Source: Collinsella aerofaciens
GTDB lineage: Bacteria; Actinomycetota; Coriobacteriia; Coriobacteriales; Coriobacteriaceae
Reading direction: 5' to 3'
DNA length: 64,000 nucleotides
Assembly (NCBI RefSeq): GCF_028207065.1
Contig: NZ_JAQLFP010000001.1
Span: 164,077-228,076, forward strand
The notes below the pieces were generated by a model. The model saw nothing but the letters and a program-made list of their open reading frames with translations, was not told where the DNA came from and ran no database searches. Made by a program: the position numbers and the translations under genes. Below are positions 9,122 to 17,850 of the stretch, one piece after another; position 1 is the stretch's first letter; every line of letters starts with the position of its first letter.

Positions 9122-9156
9122 TTTGTTGTGTAACGAATCCATAAAAAGGAGTGAGC

Positions 9157-10707
9157 ATGCCTATCATCGCAGCGCTCGTTGGCATCGTTTTGGGTGCCAT
9201 CGCCGCCATTGCCTACATGCGCACCGCCAAGCAGGGTAGTCTTCACGAGGCCGACGAAAAAATCCAGTCGGCACACGCACAGGCTGAGTCCCTGATCGGT
9301 GATGCCAAGCGTCAGGCCGAGACCCTCAAAAAAGAGGCTCTGCTCGAGGCTAAAGAGGAGATCATCAAGAACAAGCAGGCCGCCGAGGCCGAGGACAAGC
9401 AGCGTAAGAACGAGATTCGTACGCTCGAGAACCGCGTGATGCAGCGCGAGGAATCCCTCGATCGCCGCAACGACGCTCTCGACAAGCGCGAGCATCAGCT
9501 GTCCAGCCAGGCCGGTCAGGTCGAGAAGCGCTCTCGTGAGCTCGAGGAGCTCTGCGCAAAGCAGACCTCCGAGCTTGAGCGTATCGCCGACCTTACCCGC
9601 GAGGATGCCCACAAGGAGCTCCTCGATAAGGTTCGCGGCGAGGTCACCCACGAGGCCGCCACGATCATTCGCGAGTCCGAGCAGCAGGTTCGCGCCGAGT
9701 GCCACAAGACCGCCCAGGAGATTCTGTCCCTGGCGATTCAGCGCTGCGCTGCCGACCACACTGCCGAGGTCACCGTTACCTCCGTGCACATTCCCTCTGA
9801 TGACCTCAAGGGCCGTATCATCGGTCGCGAGGGTCGCAACATCCGGACCTTCGAGCAGGTTTCCGGCGTCAACCTCGTGATCGACGACACGCCCGAGACC
9901 GTCGTTCTTTCGAGCTTCGACCCGGTCCGTCGTGAGACCGCCCGTGTCGCCCTCGAGAACCTCATCGCCGACGGCCGCATTCACCCCGCCCGCATCGAGG
10001 AGATGTATCACAAGGCTGCCGACCTGGTTCAGCAGCGCGTGCGCGAGGCTGGCGAGCAGGCTGCCTTCGATACCGGCATTCACGACCTACACCCCGAGAT
10101 CGTTAAGACCCTGGGCGCTCTGCGCTACCGTACTTCGTTTGGTCAGAACGTGCTCCAGCATTCCCTCGAGGTTTCCGACCTGTGCGGCGTAATGGCTTCC
10201 GAGCTTGGCCTTGACGTTATGACCGCTAAGCGTGCCGGCCTGCTGCACGATCTTGGCAAGGCTATCGACCATGACGTCGAGGGTCCGCATGCCGTTATCG
10301 GCGCCGAGCTCGCCCGTCGCTATGGCGAGAAGCCCATTATCGTTCACGCTATCGAGGCTCACCACGCCGATGTCGACCCCAACACGGTGCTCGATGTTCT
10401 GGTCCAGGCTGCCGATGCCGTTTCTGCCTCTCGTCCCGGTGCCCGTCGCGAATCGGCCGAGAACTATATCAAGCGCCTTGAGAAGCTCGAGGAGATTGCC
10501 AACTCCCATGACGGCGTCGTGCGTACCTATGCCATGCAGGCTGGTCGCGAGGTCCACGTCATGGTTCAGCCGGACAAGATTTCCGATGCCCAGTCCACGG
10601 TCTTGGCTCATGACATCGCCCATCAGATCGAGGAAGAGATGGAGTATCCCGGTCAGGTGCGCGTCGTCGTGATTCGCGAGAGCCGTGCTGTCGATATCGC
10701 TAAATAA
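9157..10707 (+). CDS. rny: Ribonuclease Y
   Basis: Membrane-anchored endoribonuclease that initiates mRNA decay. In order: an N-terminal membrane helix (IIAALVGIVLGAIAAIAYM), a long charged coiled coil up to about residue 200, a KH domain (GRIIGREGRNIRTFEQVSGV) and a metal-dependent HD domain (LLHDLGKAIDHD, then AHHADVD). ATG 9157 is preferred over GTG 9151, which overlaps the AAAAGGAG ribosome-binding site. The 516-residue length is normal. It has its own consensus promoter and is followed by a GHKL ATPase and spoVS. Confidence 0.97.
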   Translation: MPIIAALVGIVLGAIAAIAYMRTAKQGSLHEADEKIQSAHAQAESLIGDAKRQAETLKKEALLEAKEEIIKNKQAAEAEDKQRKNEIRTLENRVMQREESLDRRNDALDKREHQLSSQAGQVEKRSRELEELCAKQTSELERIADLTREDAHKELLDKVRGEVTHEAATIIRESEQQVRAECHKTAQEILSLAIQRCAADHTAEVTVTSVHIPSDDLKGRIIGREGRNIRTFEQVSGVNLVIDDTPETVVLSSFDPVRRETARVALENLIADGRIHPARIEEMYHKAADLVQQRVREAGEQAAFDTGIHDLHPEIVKTLGALRYRTSFGQNVLQHSLEVSDLCGVMASELGLDVMTAKRAGLLHDLGKAIDHDVEGPHAVIGAELARRYGEKPIIVHAIEAHHADVDPNTVLDVLVQAADAVSASRPGARRESAENYIKRLEKLEEIANSHDGVVRTYAMQAGREVHVMVQPDKISDAQSTVLAHDIAHQIEEEMEYPGQVRVVVIRESRAVDIAK

Positions 10708-10708
10708 C

Positions 10709-11794
10709 ATGAACGACGCGAACGAGCTCATCTCATTTATCGCGTCGATGTCGGGGGAGGGCAACCTTCGCGTCGAGGAAAACCTTGGCGAGGGGTATGT
10801 CCGCCTCCGCGTTTCGGAGGCCGAGCGGCGCCAGGCAAAGCATGACATCCAGCATGTCGAGGATATCGTCATCGAAATGCTGCGCAACGCCCGTGATGCC
10901 GGCGCCGACAAGGTCTATCTCGCCACGACCAAGGAAGATGGCGTCCGTACGCTCGTCTTTCTGGACAATGGTTCGGGCGTGCCGCAGGATATGCAGAAGC
11001 GCATCTTCGATGCCCGCGTTACCTCCAAGCTCGAGAGCATGAAGATGGATCGTTGGGGCGTTCACGGTCGAGGCATGGCATTGTTCTCGATTAAGCAGAA
11101 CACCGACGAGGCACGCGTTGTCGCATCTGATGTTGACCTGGGCTCGGTCTTTAAGGTGAGCGTCGCTACCGACCGCCTTGGCGAGCGCGCCGATCAGTCC
11201 AGCTGGCCTCAGGCCGTGAAGGACGAGGACGGTCACTATGTCTGCGCCCGCGGCCCTCACAACATCATTCGTGCCGCCTGCGAGTTTGCCCTCGAGGAGC
11301 TGCGCGCCTGTGATGTCTATCTGGGGTCTCCGTCCGAGATCGCCGCGACGTTGCATGCGCAGGCCTCCAGCCATCTCGATGCTTCTCGTCTTTTGTTTAT
11401 CGATGACGAAGCCGAGCTTCCCGTGGTCGATCGTCTGGGTCTTGCGTCGGATGCGGAAGACTTTATCCGTATCTGTTTGGGTTTGGGCCTTGAGATGTCC
11501 GAGCGTACGGCGCATCGGATCTTGGCGGGCCAGATTAAGCCCGTTCGCGGTGTGACCGCACGCCTGCTACGCGAGCGCGATTCGTCCTCGCATGCGTCTG
11601 CTCCGGTTGATCTCGCCAAAGATCGTCGTGGGCTGCGTATCGCCAAGGACGACATGGCGCAGTTCTCGCGAGCCGTCGAGCGCGACTTTAACGATCTTGC
11701 ATCGCGGTACTATCTCAACCTTTGCGGCGACCCCAAGATTCGTGTTTCGCGTGATCGTATTACCGTGACGTTCGATCTTGCCAAAGAGGAATAG
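10709..11794 (+). CDS. GHKL (HSP90/MutL/histidine-kinase-like) ATPase domain protein
   Basis: The N-terminal 150 residues form a Bergerat-fold ATP-binding domain: the N-box helix IEMLRNARDAGADKV, then FLDNGSGVP and a glycine-rich lid VHGRGMALF. The rest is not a recognised kinase, MutL or Hsp90 transducer. No histidine phosphoacceptor is evident. It begins one base after the rny stop and precedes spoVS, so it probably acts in the same context. The function is unknown; a role in mRNA decay or a SpoVS-linked switch is only a guess. 361 residues. Confidence 0.75.
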   Translation: MNDANELISFIASMSGEGNLRVEENLGEGYVRLRVSEAERRQAKHDIQHVEDIVIEMLRNARDAGADKVYLATTKEDGVRTLVFLDNGSGVPQDMQKRIFDARVTSKLESMKMDRWGVHGRGMALFSIKQNTDEARVVASDVDLGSVFKVSVATDRLGERADQSSWPQAVKDEDGHYVCARGPHNIIRAACEFALEELRACDVYLGSPSEIAATLHAQASSHLDASRLLFIDDEAELPVVDRLGLASDAEDFIRICLGLGLEMSERTAHRILAGQIKPVRGVTARLLRERDSSSHASAPVDLAKDRRGLRIAKDDMAQFSRAVERDFNDLASRYYLNLCGDPKIRVSRDRITVTFDLAKEE

Positions 11795-11868
11795 CATCTT
11801 TACCGAGTCCGTTCGCTACGTTACAGTTATTGCAGTTAAAACGTACTTTTAAACGCAGGAGTTTCTTC

Positions 11869-12186
11869 ATGGATTGCCTGAAGGTATCAAGCAAATCATC
11901 GCCCGCGTCCGTTGCCGGCGCCATTGCCGGCATGGTCAAAGATGGTGTTCCCGTCAATATTCAGTGTGTCGGCGCGGGTGCCGTCAACCAGGCCATTAAG
12001 GCTGTGGCTATCGCGCGCGGTTTTTTGATTCCGACCGGGTTTGATATTTCCTGCGCGCCGGTGTTCTCCGACATCCTCATCAACGGGGAGTCGCGCACGG
12101 CCATCCGTCTTTCTATTTACGTTCATCAGATTAATCGAGCCGCTATGGGTAACGTTGTGATGGACGACGTTAAGCCTGTTGCATAG
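11869..12186 (+). CDS. spoVS: Stage V sporulation protein S (SpoVS, Alba-like)
   Basis: Small Alba-fold nucleic-acid-binding protein. The sequence LKVSSKSSPASVAGAIAG, the VNIQCVGAGAVNQAIKA core and the basic KAVAIARGFL helix match SpoVS closely. ATG 11869 follows CGCAGGAG; an upstream in-frame codon at 11830 has no such site. 105 residues; SpoVS itself is about 86, and the extra residues are C-terminal. SpoVS occurs in many non-sporulating bacteria, so this gene does not show sporulation. Its place right after rny and the GHKL ATPase suggests an RNA-linked role (inference). Confidence 0.88.
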   Translation: MDCLKVSSKSSPASVAGAIAGMVKDGVPVNIQCVGAGAVNQAIKAVAIARGFLIPTGFDISCAPVFSDILINGESRTAIRLSIYVHQINRAAMGNVVMDDVKPVA

Positions 12187-12249
12187 AGTGTTTACTCTTT
12201 GTCCGCCCTCTTTGATTCCGCCTATTCCACTTCGTTAGGACTTATACAC

Positions 12250-13620
12250 ATGGACCAGGGTTCCGTACGCGATATTCTTGCCGGTAAAACCTACTTTATC
12301 CGCACCTTTGGCTGCCAGATGAATCAGCACGACTCCGAGCGCGTGAGTGGCCTGCTCGACTCGTATGGCTGCCTCCTGGCGCTCGATCCGGAGCATGCTG
12401 ACATCGTCGTGTTCATGACGTGCTGCGTTCGTGAGGCTGCTGACACCCGTCTGTACGGTCAGTGCAACTCTTGTAAGAGCCTCCCGCCCTCGCCTTCTGG
12501 CAAGCGCGTGGTCGCCGTGGGCGGCTGCATCGCGCAGCGCGACGGCGAGGGTCTGCTCACCAATGTCGATAACGTCAATGTCATCTTTGGCACGCATTCC
12601 ATCGCACATATGGCCGAGCTCATTGCCGAGGCATTCTTGGACGGCAAGCGTCATATCCGCACCAATGAGCATGAGGATTCAGATGCCATGAGCATGCCGT
12701 GGCATCGCGAGACCCAGTATCACGCCTGGGTGCCCATTATGACGGGCTGTAATAACTTCTGTACCTATTGCATCGTGCCGTATGTGCGCGGTCGCGAAAA
12801 GAGCCGCCCCTTCGAGGAGATTGTCGACGAGGTGACCGGTCTAGTGCGCCAGGGCGTGCGTGAGGTCACGCTTCTGGGTCAAAACGTCAACTCCTATGGT
12901 CGCGATCTGTTTGGCAAGCCGCGCTTTGCCGACCTGTTGCGTGCCGTGGGCGATACGGGTGTGGAGCGCATCTTCTTTACTTCCTCGCACCCCAAAGACC
13001 TGCTGCCCGAGACCATCGACGCTATGGCCGAAACGCCTGCCGTCATGCCGCAGCTGCACCTGGCCGTCCAGTCAGGTTCGACGCGCATCCTCAAAGAGAT
13101 GAATCGCCGGTATACACGCGAGGATTATCTGGGGCTCGTCGATCGCGTTCGCAACCGCATGCCTAATATCGCGCTTTCGACCGATATCATTGTGGGCTTC
13201 CCCGGCGAGACCGAGGAAGACTTTGAGCAGACGCTTTCGCTTGCCGAGACGGTCCGCTATGCTCAGGCCTATACGTTTATCTATTCCAAGCGCGCCGGAA
13301 CTCCGGCCGCCGAGATTGACGATCCCACGACGCATGAGGTGATTCTTGAGCGTTTCAACCGTCTGGTGAAGGTTATCGAGACCACAGCACACGAGTATAA
13401 CCAGGGTGAGCTCCATACTGTTGTGCCGGCGCTTATTGAGGGTACGAGCAAAAAGAATGATGCGGTGCTGCTGGGCAAGAGTCCCAAGAATCAGACCGTT
13501 CATGCACCGATTCCCGAGGGTTACAGCATCGATCAGTTGATTGGCAAGATTGTCGATGTTGATGTCGACGTTGCCAAGACGTGGTATCTGTCCGGATCCG
13601 TTGTGGGTGAGCCGCGCTAA
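12250..13620 (+). CDS. miaB: tRNA-2-methylthio-N6-dimethylallyladenosine synthase MiaB
   Basis: Adds the methylthio group to i6A37 of tRNAs that read U-starting codons. It has the N-terminal FGCQMNQHDSERV motif, the radical-SAM CxxxCxxC (CNNFCTYC) and a TRAM domain. ATG 12250 is preferred; an in-frame TTG at 12199 would add 17 poorly conserved residues. The stop overlaps the ATG of miaA by one base, so the two enzymes that act in sequence on A37 are translated together. 456 residues. Confidence 0.95.
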   Translation: MDQGSVRDILAGKTYFIRTFGCQMNQHDSERVSGLLDSYGCLLALDPEHADIVVFMTCCVREAADTRLYGQCNSCKSLPPSPSGKRVVAVGGCIAQRDGEGLLTNVDNVNVIFGTHSIAHMAELIAEAFLDGKRHIRTNEHEDSDAMSMPWHRETQYHAWVPIMTGCNNFCTYCIVPYVRGREKSRPFEEIVDEVTGLVRQGVREVTLLGQNVNSYGRDLFGKPRFADLLRAVGDTGVERIFFTSSHPKDLLPETIDAMAETPAVMPQLHLAVQSGSTRILKEMNRRYTREDYLGLVDRVRNRMPNIALSTDIIVGFPGETEEDFEQTLSLAETVRYAQAYTFIYSKRAGTPAAEIDDPTTHEVILERFNRLVKVIETTAHEYNQGELHTVVPALIEGTSKKNDAVLLGKSPKNQTVHAPIPEGYSIDQLIGKIVDVDVDVAKTWYLSGSVVGEPR

Positions 13621-14558
13621 TGATTGCTCCCGGGGCAGGCCTTTCCGCTGTTGCGATTGTCGGTCCGACCGCGGTTGGCAAAAGTGATGTCGCAGATCGT
13701 TTGGCGGCTCGCCTTTCGTCCGAAGTGCTGTCGTGTGACGCGATGCAAATCTATCGAGGCATGGATATCGGTACTGCCAAGATGGCACCCGAGGAATGCA
13801 TGGCGCCGCTACGCCTGGTCGATATTGTTGAACCAGGCGTTGCATATTCTGCTGCGCTTTATCAGGCTGACGCTCGCGCGCATGTTGAACGTCTCCTTGG
13901 TTCGGGCCGCCTACCGGTGTTTTGCGGGGGCACGGGTTTGTATCTCAAGGCCGCCCTGGATGAGATGGATTTTCCCTCGGGCGAACTTGAGGACGATCGC
14001 CGCACGGGGTATCAGGAGCTTGCCGAGCGCATGGGCGAGGAAGCGCTGCACGCGCTGCTTGCCGAGCGTGACCCCGAGTCCGCTGCGGTCATCCACCCCC
14101 ATAATGTTCGCCGCGTGATTCGCGCGCTCGAGATGCACGATGATGGTGTTTCCTACGCGCAGCAAAAGTCGCAGTTTAGTGTTCCGCGCGAGCATTATCA
14201 CGCTCTGTGGTTTGGATTGACGCGTAATCGCGAGGCGCTTTACGAGCGTATTAACCTACGCGTCGATCTGATGTTTGAGCAGGGTCTTGTTGATGAGGTT
14301 CGCGGTCTTATGGACCAGGGGCTGGGAGATGCCCTGACTTCGATGCAGGCGATTGGCTATAAAGAGATTATCGATGCCCTTGACGGCGTCATTTCTATGG
14401 ATGAGGCTCGCGAACTCATCAAGATGCGTTCGCGTCGCTATGCCAAACGTCAGCTTTCGTGGTTTAAACGCGATGACCGCATCGTGTGGTTCGATATGGA
14501 CGAGTTTACGATCGATGAGGTTGTTGAGGATATCCTTCACCGTATCGAGGCGGCCTAA
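13620..14558 (+). CDS. miaA: tRNA dimethylallyltransferase MiaA
   Basis: Transfers the dimethylallyl group to A37 of tRNA, making the substrate for MiaB. The P-loop is VGPTAVGKSDVAD; DAMQIYRGMDIGTAK, the FCGGTGLYLKA motif and a C-terminal RRYAKRQLSWFKRD segment are all typical. 312 residues, full length. It overlaps miaB upstream and hflX downstream by one base each. The dimethylallyl donor comes from the IspH-containing pathway (42115-43014). Confidence 0.96.
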   Translation: MIAPGAGLSAVAIVGPTAVGKSDVADRLAARLSSEVLSCDAMQIYRGMDIGTAKMAPEECMAPLRLVDIVEPGVAYSAALYQADARAHVERLLGSGRLPVFCGGTGLYLKAALDEMDFPSGELEDDRRTGYQELAERMGEEALHALLAERDPESAAVIHPHNVRRVIRALEMHDDGVSYAQQKSQFSVPREHYHALWFGLTRNREALYERINLRVDLMFEQGLVDEVRGLMDQGLGDALTSMQAIGYKEIIDALDGVISMDEARELIKMRSRRYAKRQLSWFKRDDRIVWFDMDEFTIDEVVEDILHRIEAA

Positions 14559-15847
14559 TGGCTCGGTTTCCCCTCGTTCCTACGGCCCCTGAGCCCGAAC
14601 GTGCCGTTCTTGTCGGAGTTGAGTGGCGCGATAACGCCTGGCCGCTCGATCGTTCGCTTGACGAGCTTGGGCGCCTGGCCCATACGGCTGGCGCCCAGTG
14701 CGTGGCGCGTCTGTCACAGCGTCTGGTTAAGCCGTATCCAAAATCGTTTATTGGCTCCGGTAAGGTTGAGGAGCTTTGCGGGCTCGTTCATCGTATGGAT
14801 GCCGATGTCGTTATCTTCGACGACGATTTAACGCCCTCGCAGCAGTCTTATCTGGAGAAAGCCGTGGGCGAACCGGTTAAGATTATCGACCGTACGGCGT
14901 TGATTCTCGATATCTTTGGTCTGCACGCTCAGACCCGTGAGGGCCGCCTGCAGGTGCAGCTGGCGCAGCTGCAGTATCTGTTGCCCCGCTTGCGCGGTAT
15001 GTGGACCCATCTTGCTAAAGAGCAGACACGTGGTGGCATTGGTTCGCGCTTTGGCCAGGGCGAAAGTCAGCTCGAGGTTGACCGACGTTTGATTCGTAAC
15101 AAGATTGCCGCGCTTCGTCGCGAGCTTAAGCAGGTTGAACAGCGCCGCGATGTCCAGTCAAAGAGTCGTATCGAGTCGCCGGCGTTTCGCGTTGCCTTAG
15201 CCGGTTATACCAATGCCGGTAAGTCGACGTTGCTCAATCGTCTGACCGGGTCTACGGTGCTTTCACAAGACAAATTGTTTGCCACGCTCGATCCGACGAC
15301 GCGCTCGTATCGCTTGCCCGGCGGTCGTGGTATGACCATTACCGATACCGTTGGCTTTATTCAAAAGCTACCGCATGGTCTCGTTGATGCCTTTAAGTCC
15401 ACCCTGTCTGAGGTCCTTGGTGCCGACCTGATCCTTAAAGTTGTGGATGCCTCTGACGAGGACTACGAGCGTCAGCTCGAGGCGGTCGATCGCGTTCTTG
15501 ACGAAATCGGTGCCGGCGAGCGTTTGACGCTTACGGTGTTCAATAAAATCGACCTACTCGATAGCGTCGATCGATTGAGTTTCCATCGTCGCTATCCCGA
15601 GGCCGTGCTGTTCTCGGCCCAGACGGGCGAGGGGCTTGACGATCTCGTCGACCGTATTGCCCGTGAGGCAGCTGCCACCGATGTGTTGCTCTCCGCCGAT
15701 ATCCCGTATCGCGAGGGCGCCCTCATCACGCTGGTGCATGAGCAGGGAACCCTTCTGCATGAGGAATATCTTGAGGACGGAGTTCGTATTGTGGCGAAGT
15801 TGCCGGCCCGAATCGCCCCGCGGCTCGAGCGTTATCGCACCGAGTAG
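14558..15847 (+). CDS. hflX: Ribosome-associated GTPase HflX
   Basis: Ribosome-splitting GTPase of the heat and stress response. An N-terminal HflX domain (KSFIGSGKVEEL), a coiled-coil linker with ERxxxQSKSR-like residues, and a G domain with G1 GYTNAGKSTLLNR, G3 DTVGF and G4 NKID. 429 residues. The gene is last in the miaB-miaA-hflX run; its 3' end overlaps the convergent acyltransferase gene by 16 bases. Confidence 0.95.
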   Translation: MARFPLVPTAPEPERAVLVGVEWRDNAWPLDRSLDELGRLAHTAGAQCVARLSQRLVKPYPKSFIGSGKVEELCGLVHRMDADVVIFDDDLTPSQQSYLEKAVGEPVKIIDRTALILDIFGLHAQTREGRLQVQLAQLQYLLPRLRGMWTHLAKEQTRGGIGSRFGQGESQLEVDRRLIRNKIAALRRELKQVEQRRDVQSKSRIESPAFRVALAGYTNAGKSTLLNRLTGSTVLSQDKLFATLDPTTRSYRLPGGRGMTITDTVGFIQKLPHGLVDAFKSTLSEVLGADLILKVVDASDEDYERQLEAVDRVLDEIGAGERLTLTVFNKIDLLDSVDRLSFHRRYPEAVLFSAQTGEGLDDLVDRIAREAAATDVLLSADIPYREGALITLVHEQGTLLHEEYLEDGVRIVAKLPARIAPRLERYRTE

Positions 15848-16536
15848 ACGAGCTCCAAAATGCCCAGAATGATGGGCTGATGCAGCAGATAAAAGGGGAG
15901 AGCGTGACGTCCAAGGCTGGCGAGCGCCGGCAGGGGGTTGGCGTAGGCCCAGCTAGGGACGGTCTTATCGATTCCCTGCGCTATGTGTGCGGCGAAGTAT
16001 CCTGCAAGATACATAAAGATAAACGGGATGATGGGGTAGTAATCACCTGAGATAAACCCAGGGCTCGGAAATCCCAGCCACGCCAGGTAGGGGACAGGGT
16101 AGATCGTTTTGGGGATGCTCCAGGTGATTGCGAACAACATAAGGCATAGGGGCATGCCCCATCTCGCCGTTATCTTCTTAAGGACGGGATCGGTCAACGC
16201 CACGATGCCGGTGCATGCGGCCATGCAGTAGATGATGCCAAAATTAACCGAATCGTCGACTGAGACAAGTGTTGTTGCCAACCAGACAACGAGTGCTGCT
16301 AAGGCGTATTTGGCGGCACGTTTGATATTGTTGCGCGAAAGGGTGCACATCCAACCGGCGATAAACAAAAATACCCAGCTGATGCTGGCGCGCCAGATGT
16401 CTTGAAAGGCTGACTGGGTAAACCAGGGCATATCCCAGCCGTACAGGTAGGCGAAATCATAGCAAGCGTGAAAACCTGCCATAGAAATCATCGTAAACCC
16501 GCGGACGGTATCAAAGATGGTTATGCGTTTTTGCAT
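15832..16536 (-). CDS. HGSNAT-like (DUF1624) membrane acyltransferase-family protein
   Basis: Integral membrane protein of the heparan-alpha-glucosaminide N-acetyltransferase catalytic family. It starts TIFDTVRGFTMISMAGFHACYD, whose Asp, Arg and His are typical of the family, and has about six or seven hydrophobic segments. The C-terminal LGRHALPFYLLHQP resembles acyltransferase-3 type membrane proteins. The substrate is unknown; cell-surface sugar acylation is plausible. It follows lexA directly (stop and start share one base), so it may be read from the LexA-controlled promoter. Confidence 0.72.
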   Translation of the reverse strand: MQKRITIFDTVRGFTMISMAGFHACYDFAYLYGWDMPWFTQSAFQDIWRASISWVFLFIAGWMCTLSRNNIKRAAKYALAALVVWLATTLVSVDDSVNFGIIYCMAACTGIVALTDPVLKKITARWGMPLCLMLFAITWSIPKTIYPVPYLAWLGFPSPGFISGDYYPIIPFIFMYLAGYFAAHIAQGIDKTVPSWAYANPLPALASLGRHALPFYLLHQPIILGILELVYSVR

Positions 16537-17180
16537 TACGAGAACCGGCGCATCAAGCCGAGGACTTTGCCCAGGATAACGGGATTCGTTGCATAGATAG
16601 GCTCCATGGTGTCATTCTCAGGCTGCAGGCGTACGCGTCCCTGCTCCTTGTAGAACGTCTTGACGGTCGCTGAACCATCGATCATGGCCACGACAATTTC
16701 GCCGTTCATGGCATTCTTTTGTTCACGGACGATGATGTAATCGCCATTGAAGATGCCGACATTGATCATTGAGCTCCCATGCACCTCAAGGATAAAGGAA
16801 CCCTGATCAGTCGCGATTTCGGTCGGGATAGTAAAAGTGTCTTCGATATTCTGCTCGGCCAGAATGGGGATCCCAGCCGCGACGCGACCAACGAGCGGTA
16901 GCGAGACCGTTCCGCGAGGTGCGATGGGCTCGTCAGATTTAGAAATTGAGACAGAGGAACCGTCCTCGTTAAAGAGTTCCAGGGCGCGCGGTTTGGTGGC
17001 ATCGCGCTTGAGTAGCCCGCGCGCCTCCAGGGCAGAGAGATGGGCGTGCACAGTGCTGGGGGAGGAAAGGCCCACGGCAGAAGCCATCTCGCGCACGCTG
17101 GGCGGATAACCCTTCTCCTGCTGATATTCCTTGATGAAGTCGTAAATTTGCTGCTGACGCTTGGTAATTTTGCGAGCCAT
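16536..17180 (-). CDS. lexA: LexA repressor
   Basis: SOS repressor. An N-terminal winged helix (QQQIYDFIKEYQ, PPSVREMASAVGLSS) is followed by the S24 protease domain with the Ala-Gly cleavage site in GRVAAGIPI, catalytic Ser in HGSSM and Lys in ATVKTF. ATG 17180 is preferred, with AGAGAGG just upstream; a longer in-frame reading to 17285 would run through the operators. 214 residues. Three GAAC-N4-GTTC-type boxes lie upstream, so it is autoregulated. Confidence 0.97.
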   Translation of the reverse strand: MARKITKRQQQIYDFIKEYQQEKGYPPSVREMASAVGLSSPSTVHAHLSALEARGLLKRDATKPRALELFNEDGSSVSISKSDEPIAPRGTVSLPLVGRVAAGIPILAEQNIEDTFTIPTEIATDQGSFILEVHGSSMINVGIFNGDYIIVREQKNAMNGEIVVAMIDGSATVKTFYKEQGRVRLQPENDTMEPIYATNPVILGKVLGLMRRFS

Positions 17181-17204
17181 CAGGGCATCCTCTCTACCCA
17201 TGTC

Positions 17205-17272
17205 AAACAAATGTTCGAATTTTGCTTGACAGGAACAACTGTTCGAAGATAATAATAACCGAACATTCGTTC
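17205..17272. promoter_or_regulatory. Three LexA boxes in the lexA / LysM-gene divergent region
   Basis: AAAC-AAAT-GTTC at 17205-17216 (one half-site degenerate), GAAC-AACT-GTTC at 17233-17244 and GAAC-ATTC-GTTC at 17261-17272. The latter two match the recA box exactly in both half-sites. Box centres are 28 bases apart, and they sit between the two divergent starts (17180 and 17341), so both genes should be repressed. Confidence 0.88.
17226..17255 (+). promoter_or_regulatory. Promoter of the LysM gene, overlapped by an SOS box
   Basis: TTGACA at 17226-17231 and TAATAA at 17250-17255 with an 18-base spacer. The SOS box at 17233-17244 falls inside the spacer, the same arrangement as at recA. 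This predicts strong SOS induction of the LysM protein. Confidence 0.65.
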
Positions 17273-17340
17273 TCGCGCTAGACATTTTTGTCCGCGCGGC
17301 TTGATAAAACTGTTCTCAGCAAAACACGCGAGAGGAGAAC

Positions 17341-17793
17341 ATGATGAACGTAACGAATATGGTCCAGGGAAACCTCGCCCTTAAGCTCGAGACGCCTGCA
17401 GAACCCACTTTTACGGTTGTTCAGGGTGGCCGCTCCGGCTTTCAGCCTTTGACCGTAAAGCCTGCGCGCAATCAGCAGGCTGTAGTCGCGCCGGCCCGCG
17501 TTGCCCTGAAGGTTCCGACGATTATCGCCTTTGCCGTTGCGTTTACGCTCTTCTTTGTCCTCGCTACGTCGGTCTTTAGCGCTCGTCACGCCGCGTATGC
17601 CGAGTCCGTTTCCAACGTTACCTACGAGACCATTCGCGTTCAGCCTGGTGATTCTCTTTGGTCGCTTGCCGAAGAATATCCAATCGAAGGCCTTTCCACG
17701 CAAGAGACTTCCGACATGATCCGCAACGTCAATCATCTGGAGCATGGTTCGCTCGCCGCCGGTGCGCATCTTAAGGTTCCTGCTCGTTCGTAA
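17341..17793 (+). CDS. LysM-domain membrane protein, probable SOS cell-division suppressor (YneA-like)
   Basis: One membrane helix near residues 58-84 (PTIIAFAVAFTLFFVLATSVF) followed by an extracytoplasmic LysM domain (IRVQPGDSLWSLAEEYP). The N-terminal 55 residues are cytoplasmic. Small TM+LysM proteins encoded divergently from lexA are the SOS division inhibitors of Gram-positives (YneA; mycobacterial Rv2719c; corynebacterial DivS is analogous). Position, architecture and the LexA boxes all point to that role; sequence similarity to YneA is limited. ATG 17341 and ATG 17344 are both behind GAGAGGAG. 150 residues. Confidence 0.75.
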   Translation: MMNVTNMVQGNLALKLETPAEPTFTVVQGGRSGFQPLTVKPARNQQAVVAPARVALKVPTIIAFAVAFTLFFVLATSVFSARHAAYAESVSNVTYETIRVQPGDSLWSLAEEYPIEGLSTQETSDMIRNVNHLEHGSLAAGAHLKVPARS

Positions 17794-17806
17794 TCATTAT
17801 CTCGCT

Positions 17807-17850
17807 GCGCATGGTACCCTTGTTATCGTTTAAGAGGAGGTACCATGCGC
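17807..17850 (+). promoter_or_regulatory. Hairpin enclosing the nrdR ribosome-binding site and start codon
   Basis: GCGCATGGTACC (17807-17818) is the exact reverse complement of GGTACCATGCGC (17839-17850), a perfect 12-bp stem with a 20-base loop. The right arm contains the nrdR ATG (17845-17847) and the end of the AGAGGAGG ribosome-binding site; the rest of that site lies in the loop. A fold like this in mRNA would limit initiation and may be a translational switch. Confidence 0.6.

Noticed and set aside
8900..9156. Possible riboswitch in the rny leader
   Set aside because: Only one short hairpin is visible; no known riboswitch core was recognised.
11869..12186. SpoVS as evidence for sporulation
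   Set aside because: SpoVS is widespread in non-sporulating bacteria, and no other sporulation gene is in the window.
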